Shown: positions 18,165 through 25,668 of the stretch, piece after piece
How the letters are laid out: each line of letters opens with the position of its first letter
How positions within the stretch are numbered: the first letter of the stretch is position 1
NCBI RefSeq assembly: GCF_000430845.1
Contig: NZ_AUMU01000013.1
Coordinates: 62,001 to 126,000, forward strand
Length of the DNA: 64,000 bases
Direction of reading: 5' to 3'
Origin: Chryseobacterium gregarium DSM 19109
GTDB taxonomy: Bacteria; Bacteroidota; Bacteroidia; Flavobacteriales; Weeksellaceae
Position numbers and translations under genes: made by a program
Notes under the pieces: generated by a model
Database searches by the model: none
Told to the model about the DNA's origin: nothing
What the model saw: the letters and a program-made list of their open reading frames with translations, nothing else

Positions 18165-18782
18165 TCACAGGCTTTCCATTTCAGCCAGCATGTTTTCCCT
18201 CGCTTTAATTTCATATATATCCATAAAATCCTGAGTCTTAAAAATACGTTCCAGTGCCAAGAAATGTTTCAGCACCTTTTTCCTTCCCGGCTGATACAGC
18301 AAATCAGGATAAATGGAGTATTCTTTCCTAATCTTTTTGGCATAATCAATGTAGGTTTCCAAATCTTTTCCGAGAATCGAAAGGTCTGCGTCCAGGAAAT
18401 AATTTGTATCGCGGTCACCAGATTTCTGATGAAGCTTGGTAGCAATGATCTGATCTGAAATCCTTTTAATCGTATCCTTAGGGATATTTAGTTGCTGTAG
18501 GGCTGATGCCGCGAATTCCGCACTTTTTTCCTCATTTGATTTTGAAGTCGCATCGTAAATCACATCATGGTAAAAAACAGAGAATGAGATTTCTGTAAAG
18601 TTTCCGATTTTGCTTCTTAAGGCTTCAAGTTCGGTAAACATATTCTCAAGATGTGAGAGGTTATGATAGTGCCTGCCTTTTTCAGTATGTTTCTTGTCAA
18701 TATCAGACCATAGCTGCCCAACAAGGATTTTGTCCGCTGTGAATAAAAAGCAGTTGTCTGAAAATCTTTCCTTCAGATTCAT
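18165..18782 (-). CDS. Predicted HD-type metal-dependent phosphohydrolase
   Basis: The 205-residue protein matches COG4339-type predicted HD-superfamily proteins. The first metal histidines lie in GRHYHNLSHLENM, the HD pair in FSVFYHDVIYD, and a further conserved aspartate in FLDADLSILG. Members have no well-defined substrate; related HD enzymes hydrolyse nucleotides. It is cytoplasmic, with no signal peptide. It is followed on the minus strand by nothing close and preceded by the rhodanese gene 31 bases upstream, so the two may be cotranscribed. Confidence 0.85.
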   Translation of the reverse strand: MNLKERFSDNCFLFTADKILVGQLWSDIDKKHTEKGRHYHNLSHLENMFTELEALRSKIGNFTEISFSVFYHDVIYDATSKSNEEKSAEFAASALQQLNIPKDTIKRISDQIIATKLHQKSGDRDTNYFLDADLSILGKDLETYIDYAKKIRKEYSIYPDLLYQPGRKKVLKHFLALERIFKTQDFMDIYEIKARENMLAEMESL

Positions 18783-18813
18783 AAGTACCGGTTTTAAATA
18801 AAAAAAGGAACTT

Positions 18814-19113
18814 TTAAAAAGTTCCCTGATTTGCTTCGATGGCCTGTTTCAGCTCAGCCCAGCCACCGCCGTTATGGCCGTCTTTTAAACCCTGGGCGTT
18901 TAAATATTCCAGTGCTTTCCCGCTTCTGTTTCCGCTTCTGCAGAAGATCACTACCGGCTTTTCAAGCGATAGGATTTCATCCTTCCGGTCTTCCACTTCG
19001 CCTAACGGAATATTTTTAGCACCATCTATATGTCCGTCCATTTCCAATTCTATGGGTTCACGAACGTCGATTAATTCATAATTTCCTGATTTTAAAACTT
19101 CTGATAAAGACAT
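18814..19113 (-). CDS. Single-domain rhodanese-like sulfurtransferase
   Basis: The 99-residue protein is one rhodanese domain: ELIDVREPIELEMDGHIDGA at the N-terminus and the active-site loop CRSGNRSG with its catalytic cysteine. Proteins of this size (GlpE or PspE type without signal peptide) transfer sulfane sulfur to cyanide or thiol acceptors. It stands head-to-head with queG and upstream of the HD-domain gene. The physiological acceptor is not known. Confidence 0.92.
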   Translation of the reverse strand: MSLSEVLKSGNYELIDVREPIELEMDGHIDGAKNIPLGEVEDRKDEILSLEKPVVIFCRSGNRSGKALEYLNAQGLKDGHNGGGWAELKQAIEANQGTF

Positions 19114-19213
19114 ATTGTATTAATATTTAAGGTTAAAATTTAGCTTTAAGCCATAAAAAAGAGCGATATAGCAATTCAATGATTAAAGTCTAAACAAATT
19201 TATAAAATAATCT

Positions 19214-19221
19214 TAGTTTTG
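19214..19221 (+). promoter_or_regulatory. -7 box of queG
   Basis: TAGTTTTG fits TAnnTTTG and ends 12 bases before the ATG at 19234. A TTG start at 19219 would lie inside the box, so the ATG is the better start. Confidence 0.5.
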
Positions 19222-19233
19222 CAAGGTAAAATA

Positions 19234-20178
19234 ATGAATTCAAACGCTGAAAAATATTCGCACCTTATAAAGTCTACGGCCAAACGCTTTGGGTTTCAGG
19301 ACTGCGGTATTTCGAAAGCAGATTTCCTTGAAGAAGAGGCGAGGCCGCTGGAAAACTGGCTGAAGAACAATTTCCATGGTGAAATGAAATACATGGAAAA
19401 CCATTTTGATAAAAGGCTGGACCCGAGATTGCTGGTAGAAGGTTCAAAATCGGTAATTTCCCTGTCGTATAACTATTTCCCTGAAGAGAAAATCTCCACA
19501 TTAGACAACTTCAAGATTTCAAAATATGCCTATGCAGAAGATTATCATGAAGTGATCAAAGAAATCCTGCGTGAGATGGTCACGGAACTTGAGGAAGAGA
19601 TCGGCGAATTCGGTTTCCGCGTGTTTGTAGATTCCGCTCCGGTCCTGGAACGAAGCTGGGCCAGGAAATCCGGGATCGGCTGGGTAGGAAAGAATGCCAA
19701 CCTGATTACCAAACAAAACGGCTCGTTCTACTTTCTGGCAGAAATTATCTGTGACCTGGAACTGGTTGCAGACCATGAAACCACAGACCACTGTGGGACC
19801 TGCCGGAAATGCATCGATGCCTGTCCTACCGGTGCCATTGTTTCAGAGAAGCTGGTCGACGGAAGCAAATGTATTTCTTACGCCACCATTGAGCTGAAAA
19901 ATGAGATCCCCGGTTATTTTCAGGATAAGATGGACGACTGGATGTTCGGGTGTGACGTATGCCAGGATGTCTGCCCGTGGAACAGGTTTTCGATGCCCAA
20001 CCACCAGAGCAAATTTCGTCCGAATGAAGCATTGAAGCATTTTAAAAAAGAGGAGTGGAAAGAGCTGACCCAAGAGCTGTTCTCGGAAATATTCAGAAAG
20101 TCTCCCGTAAAACGTACTAAATTTGCAGGTTTGAAACGTAATATTGAGTTTCTGGAAAAGCCTTCAGATCCAGATTAA
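19234..20178 (+). CDS. queG: Epoxyqueuosine reductase QueG
   Basis: QueG reduces epoxyqueuosine to queuosine in tRNA, the last step of Q synthesis, using cobalamin and two 4Fe-4S clusters. From the ATG at 19234 the protein has 314 residues. The first cluster motif is [15 protein letters not shown] and the second is [11 protein letters not shown], both complete. The segment [24 protein letters not shown] is typical of the catalytic and substrate-binding part. Length matches the short form without the HEAT repeat extension. It is monocistronic. Confidence 0.95.
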   Translation: MNSNAEKYSHLIKSTAKRFGFQDCGISKADFLEEEARPLENWLKNNFHGEMKYMENHFDKRLDPRLLVEGSKSVISLSYNYFPEEKISTLDNFKISKYAYAEDYHEVIKEILREMVTELEEEIGEFGFRVFVDSAPVLERSWARKSGIGWVGKNANLITKQNGSFYFLAEIICDLELVADHETTDHCGTCRKCIDACPTGAIVSEKLVDGSKCISYATIELKNEIPGYFQDKMDDWMFGCDVCQDVCPWNRFSMPNHQSKFRPNEALKHFKKEEWKELTQELFSEIFRKSPVKRTKFAGLKRNIEFLEKPSDPD

Positions 20179-20326
20179 TATTTCTGAACATAAACTTTAT
20201 CCAGGCTCATGGGGATAACTTAACTGTTCTTTACATTCAGCGGTAAAGAAGTAAAGCATTATACAAAATAAAAAGCCTTTTTAAAAAGGAAAAATGACGT
20301 TCAGAAGGTAATATCCAAACTGAAAA

Positions 20327-20407
20327 TCAACGTTTTTTCTGTGTTCTTTTCGGAGCTACTTTTACCCTCACTTTAAATCTTTTGCTTGATTTGTTGTTTT
20401 TACGCAT
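20327..20407 (-). CDS. 26-residue highly basic peptide
   Basis: On the minus strand an ATG at 20407 opens a 27-codon frame that begins MRKNNKSSKRFK, continues VRVKVAPKR and ends with TQKKR before TGA. About half the residues are lysine or arginine and there are no acidic residues, as in very small ribosomal proteins or nucleic-acid binders. It lies in an otherwise empty 326-base gap. Against it: so short a frame can occur by chance, and I see no clear -7 box or ribosome-binding site. In favour: the composition is far from random in AT-rich DNA, with several valine-lysine-arginine alternations and no stop until a natural end. Confidence 0.45.
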   Translation of the reverse strand: MRKNNKSSKRFKVRVKVAPKRTQKKR

Positions 20408-20504
20408 ATTTGTCAATATTTTGTACTTAAATTTAAATAAATTTCTGTTCGGAAAAAATACTTTATAAAAACTATATATTAATTTATTACTCATACTTAA
20501 AAAC

Positions 20505-21188
20505 ATGACGGTGAAAAAAATGGCAATACTTATTCTTAAAGCTTTAGGAATCCTGGTAGGAATTGTTGTAGTGTATGTCTCATTAGGGTACCTTGTTCCC
20601 TTTATCGAAGTTCCGGCAAAAGATGACGGGCAGAAGAAAGAGATTCCGGTTTACATCTATACGAACGGGGTGCACACCGATATCGTGATGCCCGTAAAAA
20701 ATAACCTGCAGGACTGGAGTGCCAAAATTCCGTTTGACAATACAAAATCCAGGGAAACGGATTACAACTTCGTAGGCATCGGGTGGGGCGATAAAGGTTT
20801 TTATCTGGATACTCCGACCTGGGCAGATCTTAAATTCTCCACTGCTTTCAAAGCGGCATTCTGGCTGAGCGAATCGGCGATGCACTGCAGCTATTACCGC
20901 ACGATGAAGGAAGGGGACGACTGTAAAATGATGATGATCAGCAGGGAACAGTATAAAAAACTGGTGGAATTTGTTGAGAAAAAATTTGATCGGGATTCAA
21001 AAGGGAATTTTATACTGATCCCTACCAATGCGGTATATGGCAACAATGATGCTTTTTATGATGCTCAGGGGACCTACAGCTTTCTGGACACCTGTAACAC
21101 CTGGACTAACAATGCTTTAAAAGCCGCCGGACAGAAAGCGGCACTCTGGACACCGACCGATTACGGAATTTTCCTTCATTATAAATAA
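20505..21188 (+). CDS. DUF2459 (TIGR02117) membrane-anchored protein
   Basis: The 227-residue protein has one N-terminal membrane helix (LGILVGIVVVYVSLGYLVPF) followed by a soluble domain matching DUF2459: IPVYIYTNGVHTDIVMPV, FVGIGWGDKGFYLDTPTW, and near the end DTCNTWTNNALKAAG. The conserved histidine in NGVHTD and the cysteine-asparagine in DTCNTW resemble the active site of papain-like NlpC/P60-related folds, but no activity has been shown as far as I know. The soluble part is likely periplasmic. It is a single-gene unit. Confidence 0.85.
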   Translation: MTVKKMAILILKALGILVGIVVVYVSLGYLVPFIEVPAKDDGQKKEIPVYIYTNGVHTDIVMPVKNNLQDWSAKIPFDNTKSRETDYNFVGIGWGDKGFYLDTPTWADLKFSTAFKAAFWLSESAMHCSYYRTMKEGDDCKMMMISREQYKKLVEFVEKKFDRDSKGNFILIPTNAVYGNNDAFYDAQGTYSFLDTCNTWTNNALKAAGQKAALWTPTDYGIFLHYK

Positions 21189-21505
21189 TATAAAAGTGAT
21201 TTCTCATTCTCAGATAAGAATGAAATAAAATAAGATCAGGTCAGGTCTTTACATTCTCTTTATGCAGAGGTTCAAAGGCTATGTTTACCTTTGTTTTACA
21301 AAACCATTTCTCGCTGATTATGGTGATTGCGCATACTTTTATGTGTATTTAAATATGTAAAATCTACAAAATTGTCAGGAATAGTTTTAATATAAATCTT
21401 CAGAAGTTTTTCTAAAGTTTCAGTACTGAAATTTAAACCGGCTAAATAAAATACGGACAATTCTTAATGTGGTATTTTTATTGTACTTCAACGTCATAAA
21501 AAATA

Positions 21506-21967
21506 ATGAAGCACCGCCTCTTCCGCGAACAGCAGCTCAACTGCGATCTGGATACTGCATGGAAATTTTTTTCCTCCGCCAATAACCTTTCTGAAATCAC
21601 CCCGAAAGAAATGAAATTTGTTGTCTTGACCCATTTTGAAAATGATGAGATTTATGAAGGGATGATCATTGATTATTTTGTTTCCCCTCTATTAGGCATT
21701 AAAATGAAATGGAAGACAGAAATCATCCAGGTGGATTTAAAGAAAAGCTTCACCGATTTCCAGAAAAAAGGCCCGTATAAGCTCTGGCACCATCACCATG
21801 AATTCATAGAAAATGAAAACGGTGTTCTGATGAAAGATATGGTAGACTATGAGCTTCCGTTCGGGTTCCTGGGAGAAATTGCCCATACGCTTTTTGTAAA
21901 GTCTAAACTGAACCATATTTTTGATTACCGGTTTAAAATCCTCGAAGAACGTTTCAACAGATCATAA
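21506..21967 (+). CDS. SRPBCC-family ligand-binding protein
   Basis: The 153-residue protein matches the START/SRPBCC helix-grip fold (cyclase/dehydrase type): an N-terminal strand with FREQQLNCDLDTAWKFFSSANNLSEITP, a central LWHHHHEF segment, and a C-terminal long helix. Such proteins enclose a hydrophobic ligand. The gene ends five bases before the photolyase gene, and a similar SRPBCC-photolyase linkage is common in flavobacteria and other groups, where it is often found with carotenoid or light-stress genes. The ligand is unknown. Confidence 0.85.
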   Translation: MKHRLFREQQLNCDLDTAWKFFSSANNLSEITPKEMKFVVLTHFENDEIYEGMIIDYFVSPLLGIKMKWKTEIIQVDLKKSFTDFQKKGPYKLWHHHHEFIENENGVLMKDMVDYELPFGFLGEIAHTLFVKSKLNHIFDYRFKILEERFNRS

Positions 21968-21972
21968 AAGAT

Positions 21973-23274
21973 ATGGCGACAACACAGAATACAGTCAATA
22001 TTTTTTGGTTCCGCCGGGATTTGAGGTTGGAAGATAATACGGGCCTTCACCATGCTTTGGAATCAGGCAAGGATGTACTTCCTGTTTTTATTTTTGATAA
22101 AGAAATTCTGGATAAGCTGGATAACAAATCCGATAAAAGAGTCGATTATTTTCATCAGGTCTTAAGCGGAATCCACAAAGAACTGAAAAAACATAAAAGC
22201 GGGCTCCGTATTTTTATCGGGAAGCCTCTGGAGATATTCAGGGAAATAGTAAAAGATTATACGGTTGGTACTGTTTTTACCAATACGGATTATGAACCGG
22301 CAGCGGTGAAACGCGATAAGGAGATTAAAGATTTTCTTGAAGAAAAACATATTGGCTTTGAAAGCTTTAAGGATCAGGTGATTTTTGAAAAAGAGGAAGT
22401 CGTAAAAAAGGACGGGACACCATACACAGTGTATACACCGTTTTCCCGGAAATGGAAAGAGGTACTGGGCCCGGATACGATTAAAAGCTACAAGACAGAT
22501 TTTTCACGGTTCCTGACCTATACCACCCCGAAATTCCCCGAACTTAAAGATCTTGGGTTCAAAAAAACGGATATTGAATTTAATAAGCCGGTTTTAGAGA
22601 AATCAATTATAGATGATTATGACCGGTACAGAAATTTTCCGGGCCGTGACCATACCACCCGTCTTGGCTTGGCCTTGCGTTTCGGGACCATCTCTGTTCG
22701 GAAATGTGTACAGTTTGCCCGCGAACATAATGAAACTTGGCTGAACGAACTGATCTGGCGTGAATTTTTTATGCAGATCCTCCACCATTTCCCGAAAGTA
22801 GTTAACCATCCGTTCAAAGAAAAGTATGAAAATATAGAATGGCGAAATAATGAAAAGGAATTTGCCCTGTGGTGCGAGGGAAAAACCGGTTATCCTATTG
22901 TGGATGCAGGCATGCGCCAGCTCAATGAAACCGGCTTTATGCACAACCGGGTAAGAATGGTTGTGGCCAGCTTTCTTACCAAACACCTGCTGATCGACTG
23001 GCGTTGGGGTGAGGCTTACTTTGCGGAAAAACTGCTGGATTATGAGCTGTCTTCCAACAATGGGAACTGGCAGTGGGCAGCAGGTTGCGGCTGTGATGCA
23101 GCCCCTTATTTCAGGGTATTCAATCCTTATGAACAGACTAAAAAGTTTGACAAAGACCAGAAGTACATCAACGAATGGCTCAGTGAAGAAGACCGGAATA
23201 TTGAGCCGGTTGTAGAGCACGTGTTTGCCAGGAAAAGAGCACTGGAAGTATACGGCAAAGCGGTGAAACGTTAA
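21973..23274 (+). CDS. phrB: Deoxyribodipyrimidine photo-lyase
   Basis: The 433-residue protein has the N-terminal antenna-binding alpha/beta domain (IFWFRRDLRLEDNTGL) and a C-terminal helical FAD domain with RLGLALRFGTISVR, WRWGEAYFAEKLLDYELSSNNGN split over the FAD contact region, and NWQWAAGCGCDAAPYFRVFNP-like residues. These features fit a class I CPD photolyase. It repairs UV-induced pyrimidine dimers using blue light. It is translated from the same message as the SRPBCC gene. A cryptochrome role cannot be excluded, but the intact motifs favour repair. Confidence 0.93.
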   Translation: MATTQNTVNIFWFRRDLRLEDNTGLHHALESGKDVLPVFIFDKEILDKLDNKSDKRVDYFHQVLSGIHKELKKHKSGLRIFIGKPLEIFREIVKDYTVGTVFTNTDYEPAAVKRDKEIKDFLEEKHIGFESFKDQVIFEKEEVVKKDGTPYTVYTPFSRKWKEVLGPDTIKSYKTDFSRFLTYTTPKFPELKDLGFKKTDIEFNKPVLEKSIIDDYDRYRNFPGRDHTTRLGLALRFGTISVRKCVQFAREHNETWLNELIWREFFMQILHHFPKVVNHPFKEKYENIEWRNNEKEFALWCEGKTGYPIVDAGMRQLNETGFMHNRVRMVVASFLTKHLLIDWRWGEAYFAEKLLDYELSSNNGNWQWAAGCGCDAAPYFRVFNPYEQTKKFDKDQKYINEWLSEEDRNIEPVVEHVFARKRALEVYGKAVKR

Positions 23275-23300
23275 ATGGTCATCGGTTTTTCGCCATTTTA

Positions 23301-23804
23301 TTATGTATTGGTAAGCCCGAGTTTTTTCAATGCCGTATCGTTCAGGTAGATTTCATCAAAGTAGGTGAGTGACTCCACATCTTTAAATTTCTGGAACAGC
23401 CGCTCGTTTTTATTGAAGGAAAGCTCAATGGATTCATCGTATGCAGCAGTGATCCTGACTACGGAATACCCGTTGTAGGCAATCCTGAATCCTTCGAAAA
23501 GGCATTTCTGCTCTGCTTTCTGATATAACTTGTATTCGTCAAAAGAGAGGCTGCTCGCAGGCTGCTCAGACTTTTTTCTGTTATGCTCAAGGGATTTCCA
23601 GGAAATATAATTTTTAGGTTCCTTCAGGATATTTCCCTTTTGATCTACCGGCACAAACATTCCCAGAGTCAGCGGTTTTTTCAGGAAATTGGCATAATTG
23701 TTCATCAGTTTTAAGGTCTGAAGATCGGCATATCCTTCATGTGAATAATATTCAATAACAAAATCCGTCATCGGAATCAGTCTGTGAGAGGCATTGATGG
23801 ACAT
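23301..23804 (-). CDS. Hypothetical cytoplasmic protein
   Basis: I do not recognise this 167-residue protein. It has no signal peptide or membrane segment and one cysteine (KCLFEGFRIAYNGYSVVRI). The mix of charged and aromatic residues, and good codon use over its whole length, make it look like a real gene. It converges with phrB (26 bases between the stop codons) and is alone on its strand. The start is the ATG at 23804. Confidence 0.7.
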   Translation of the reverse strand: MSINASHRLIPMTDFVIEYYSHEGYADLQTLKLMNNYANFLKKPLTLGMFVPVDQKGNILKEPKNYISWKSLEHNRKKSEQPASSLSFDEYKLYQKAEQKCLFEGFRIAYNGYSVVRITAAYDESIELSFNKNERLFQKFKDVESLTYFDEIYLNDTALKKLGLTNT

Positions 23805-24007
23805 ACGTGCTTTTCTTGAGGAAATTAATGATAATCTTTTAAAAAAAACGAAGATAAGTAAATTGTTAAAAAGGATAAAATTATTTTAGGGTTCCTGACC
23901 GGCGGCCGGCTGAAATCTTCAAAACAGGCTGCATAAAAAAGTAAACATAATTTGTTACGCAGTGCCATTTTAAAAAGCTTTTGAAAAAATATCTTATTTT
24001 CCTGCTA

Positions 24008-24283
24008 TTAATTATACTCTGCTATAATATCATCCACATAACAATACATCCATCGCTCACCGGTCTCTGATGAGATGACAACAGGGTGTAATTCTTTTTT
24101 ACAATGGTGTGACATATGCTGCATAGGAGAGGAGTCACAACATAATGTTAACCCACAAGTTTGGCAGGTACGTAAATGAACCCATTGAGTACCTTCTTCT
24201 ACACAGCTACTGCACACCTGTTCCTGAGCTGTCTTCAGCTTTTCTATTGCTGTGATATGATTACATACATTATTATTTTCCAT
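24008..24283 (-). CDS. UBP-type zinc finger protein
   Basis: The 91-residue protein is a ZnF-UBP domain: CNH near the N-terminus, CSSC, CQTCGLTLCC, then MQHMSHH and ELHPVV, and a final WMYCYVDD. In eukaryotes this domain binds the C-terminal Gly-Gly of ubiquitin or related tails. In bacteria it is found in proteins of unknown function. The arginine and glycine that follow the third cysteine pair in eukaryotic binders are not present, so the ligand is probably different. It starts two bases after the stop codon of the flavoprotein gene and is surely coupled to it. Confidence 0.85.
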   Translation of the reverse strand: MENNNVCNHITAIEKLKTAQEQVCSSCVEEGTQWVHLRTCQTCGLTLCCDSSPMQHMSHHCKKELHPVVISSETGERWMYCYVDDIIAEYN

Positions 24284-24285
24284 AA

Positions 24286-25524
24286 CTATAGTTTTGATAA
24301 GTATTGGTGCACCTGTGTTACTGCCATTGCTCCTTCCCCGACGGCGGAAGCAACCCTTTTTACTGAATTAAACCGTACATCACCTGCAGCAAATGATCCC
24401 GGAACACTTGTTTCCAAATGGTAAGGATGCCTTTCTTCTTTCCAGCAATCGGTAAATTGATCAAGTCCAATAAGATCACTGCCGGTGTAAAGATAACCAT
24501 TGGGATCCCGACAGATAGCGGTTTCGGAAGCCCATTCCGTATTTGGTCTGCCTCCAATACAGATAAATAATTTGGACGTTTCATGCCACTGCTCTGTTTC
24601 TTCTTTGGAATTGGCAATTTTGATTCGCTGCAGATAATCATCACCATCCAGTTCAATAACCTGAGAGTGATATAAAACATGTATATTACCCACAGTAGAA
24701 ATTCTCTTAATAAGGTAGTCTGATAAGGTGTCTGAAAGATTGCCTTTTCTGATGACCATGAATACACGTTTTGCAAAACCTGAGAAATAAACGGCAGCCT
24801 GACCTGCGGAATTGCCTCCTCCTACAATATACAGATCTTTATCCTGACAAAAATAGGCTTCGCTGGCACCGGCACCATAATAAACACCCTTGTGAAAAAA
24901 CCGGTTCTCATCCTGAAGATTTAGCCGGGCATATTCCACTCCCGTAGCACAGATATTGGTCTTGGCAACAAGCTTTTCACCTGTAGCAAAATCTACGTGG
25001 ATTTTTTTATCGTAAAATGAACCTTTAACACCTTCTTTCAGAAGCAGTATTTCTACACCGAACTTTAAAGCCTGCTGCCTTGCGCGCTCCGCTAAGTTTG
25101 CGCCTGATATGCCGTCAGGGAAACCTAAATAATTTTCAATCATCGAACTTGTCCCGGCCTGCCCGCCGACTGCCTCTCGTTCTATCAAAATCGTTTTAAG
25201 GCCTTCGGAAGCGGCATAAACGGCAGCACTTAAACCAGCAGGCCCTGCACCGTAAATCGAAAGGTCGTATTCTTTGTATTTTGGTTTAGTAATCCACCCA
25301 AGAATGTTGGCAATCTCCTCCAGTGACGGGTTGACAATCACTTTTCCATCAGGAAATTCTATCATGGGATGTGCCTCGGGATTTAAGGCCGACATCTTTA
25401 TCTGTCCAGAATGATCAGGTGTTAGGTCAACCCATTCAAAGTCGACAACACTTCGGTTTAAAAAGTCTCTTATTGGATAAATTTCCGATGAGTCTGGCCG
25501 ACCGTACAATTTTAATTTATTCAT
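24286..25524 (-). CDS. Thioredoxin-reductase-like FAD/NAD(P)H flavoprotein lacking redox cysteines
   Basis: The 412-residue protein has an N-terminal thioredoxin/glutaredoxin-fold domain of about 80 residues, in which the CxxC position reads GRPDSSE, so no redox cysteines remain. It is followed by a TrxR core: FAD-binding GAGPAGLSAAVYAASEG (about 92-108), GGQAG, an NAD(P)H-binding GGGNSAGQAAVYF (about 235-247) and a C-terminal SFAAGDVR FAD motif. The CATC pair of true thioredoxin reductases is replaced by GAGASEAYF (about 217-225). It therefore cannot reduce thioredoxin by the usual route. Together with the next gene it forms a two-gene unit seen in other phyla. Function unknown. Confidence 0.9.
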   Translation of the reverse strand: MNKLKLYGRPDSSEIYPIRDFLNRSVVDFEWVDLTPDHSGQIKMSALNPEAHPMIEFPDGKVIVNPSLEEIANILGWITKPKYKEYDLSIYGAGPAGLSAAVYAASEGLKTILIEREAVGGQAGTSSMIENYLGFPDGISGANLAERARQQALKFGVEILLLKEGVKGSFYDKKIHVDFATGEKLVAKTNICATGVEYARLNLQDENRFFHKGVYYGAGASEAYFCQDKDLYIVGGGNSAGQAAVYFSGFAKRVFMVIRKGNLSDTLSDYLIKRISTVGNIHVLYHSQVIELDGDDYLQRIKIANSKEETEQWHETSKLFICIGGRPNTEWASETAICRDPNGYLYTGSDLIGLDQFTDCWKEERHPYHLETSVPGSFAAGDVRFNSVKRVASAVGEGAMAVTQVHQYLSKL

Positions 25525-25668
25525 ACGTTAATTTATTTAATAGGCTCGGATACCGTTAATTTATAAAAATTAACCGGATTTAAACCTCATTTATACTGAT
25601 AAAGGATCACAATATTTCCTTCGCATGAAATGCTTCTGTCATGTATTATTTTATAACGGCTGACTTTT

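Noticed and set aside
20276..20289. 14-base palindrome CCTTTTTAAAAAGG
   Set aside because: Simple A and T runs readily form such palindromes in AT-rich DNA. It has no T tail beyond the stem in either useful direction and is not near a promoter box.
22603..23220. 205-codon minus-strand open frame
   Set aside because: It is antisense to the photolyase FAD domain, which is intact. There is no start signal or recognisable domain.
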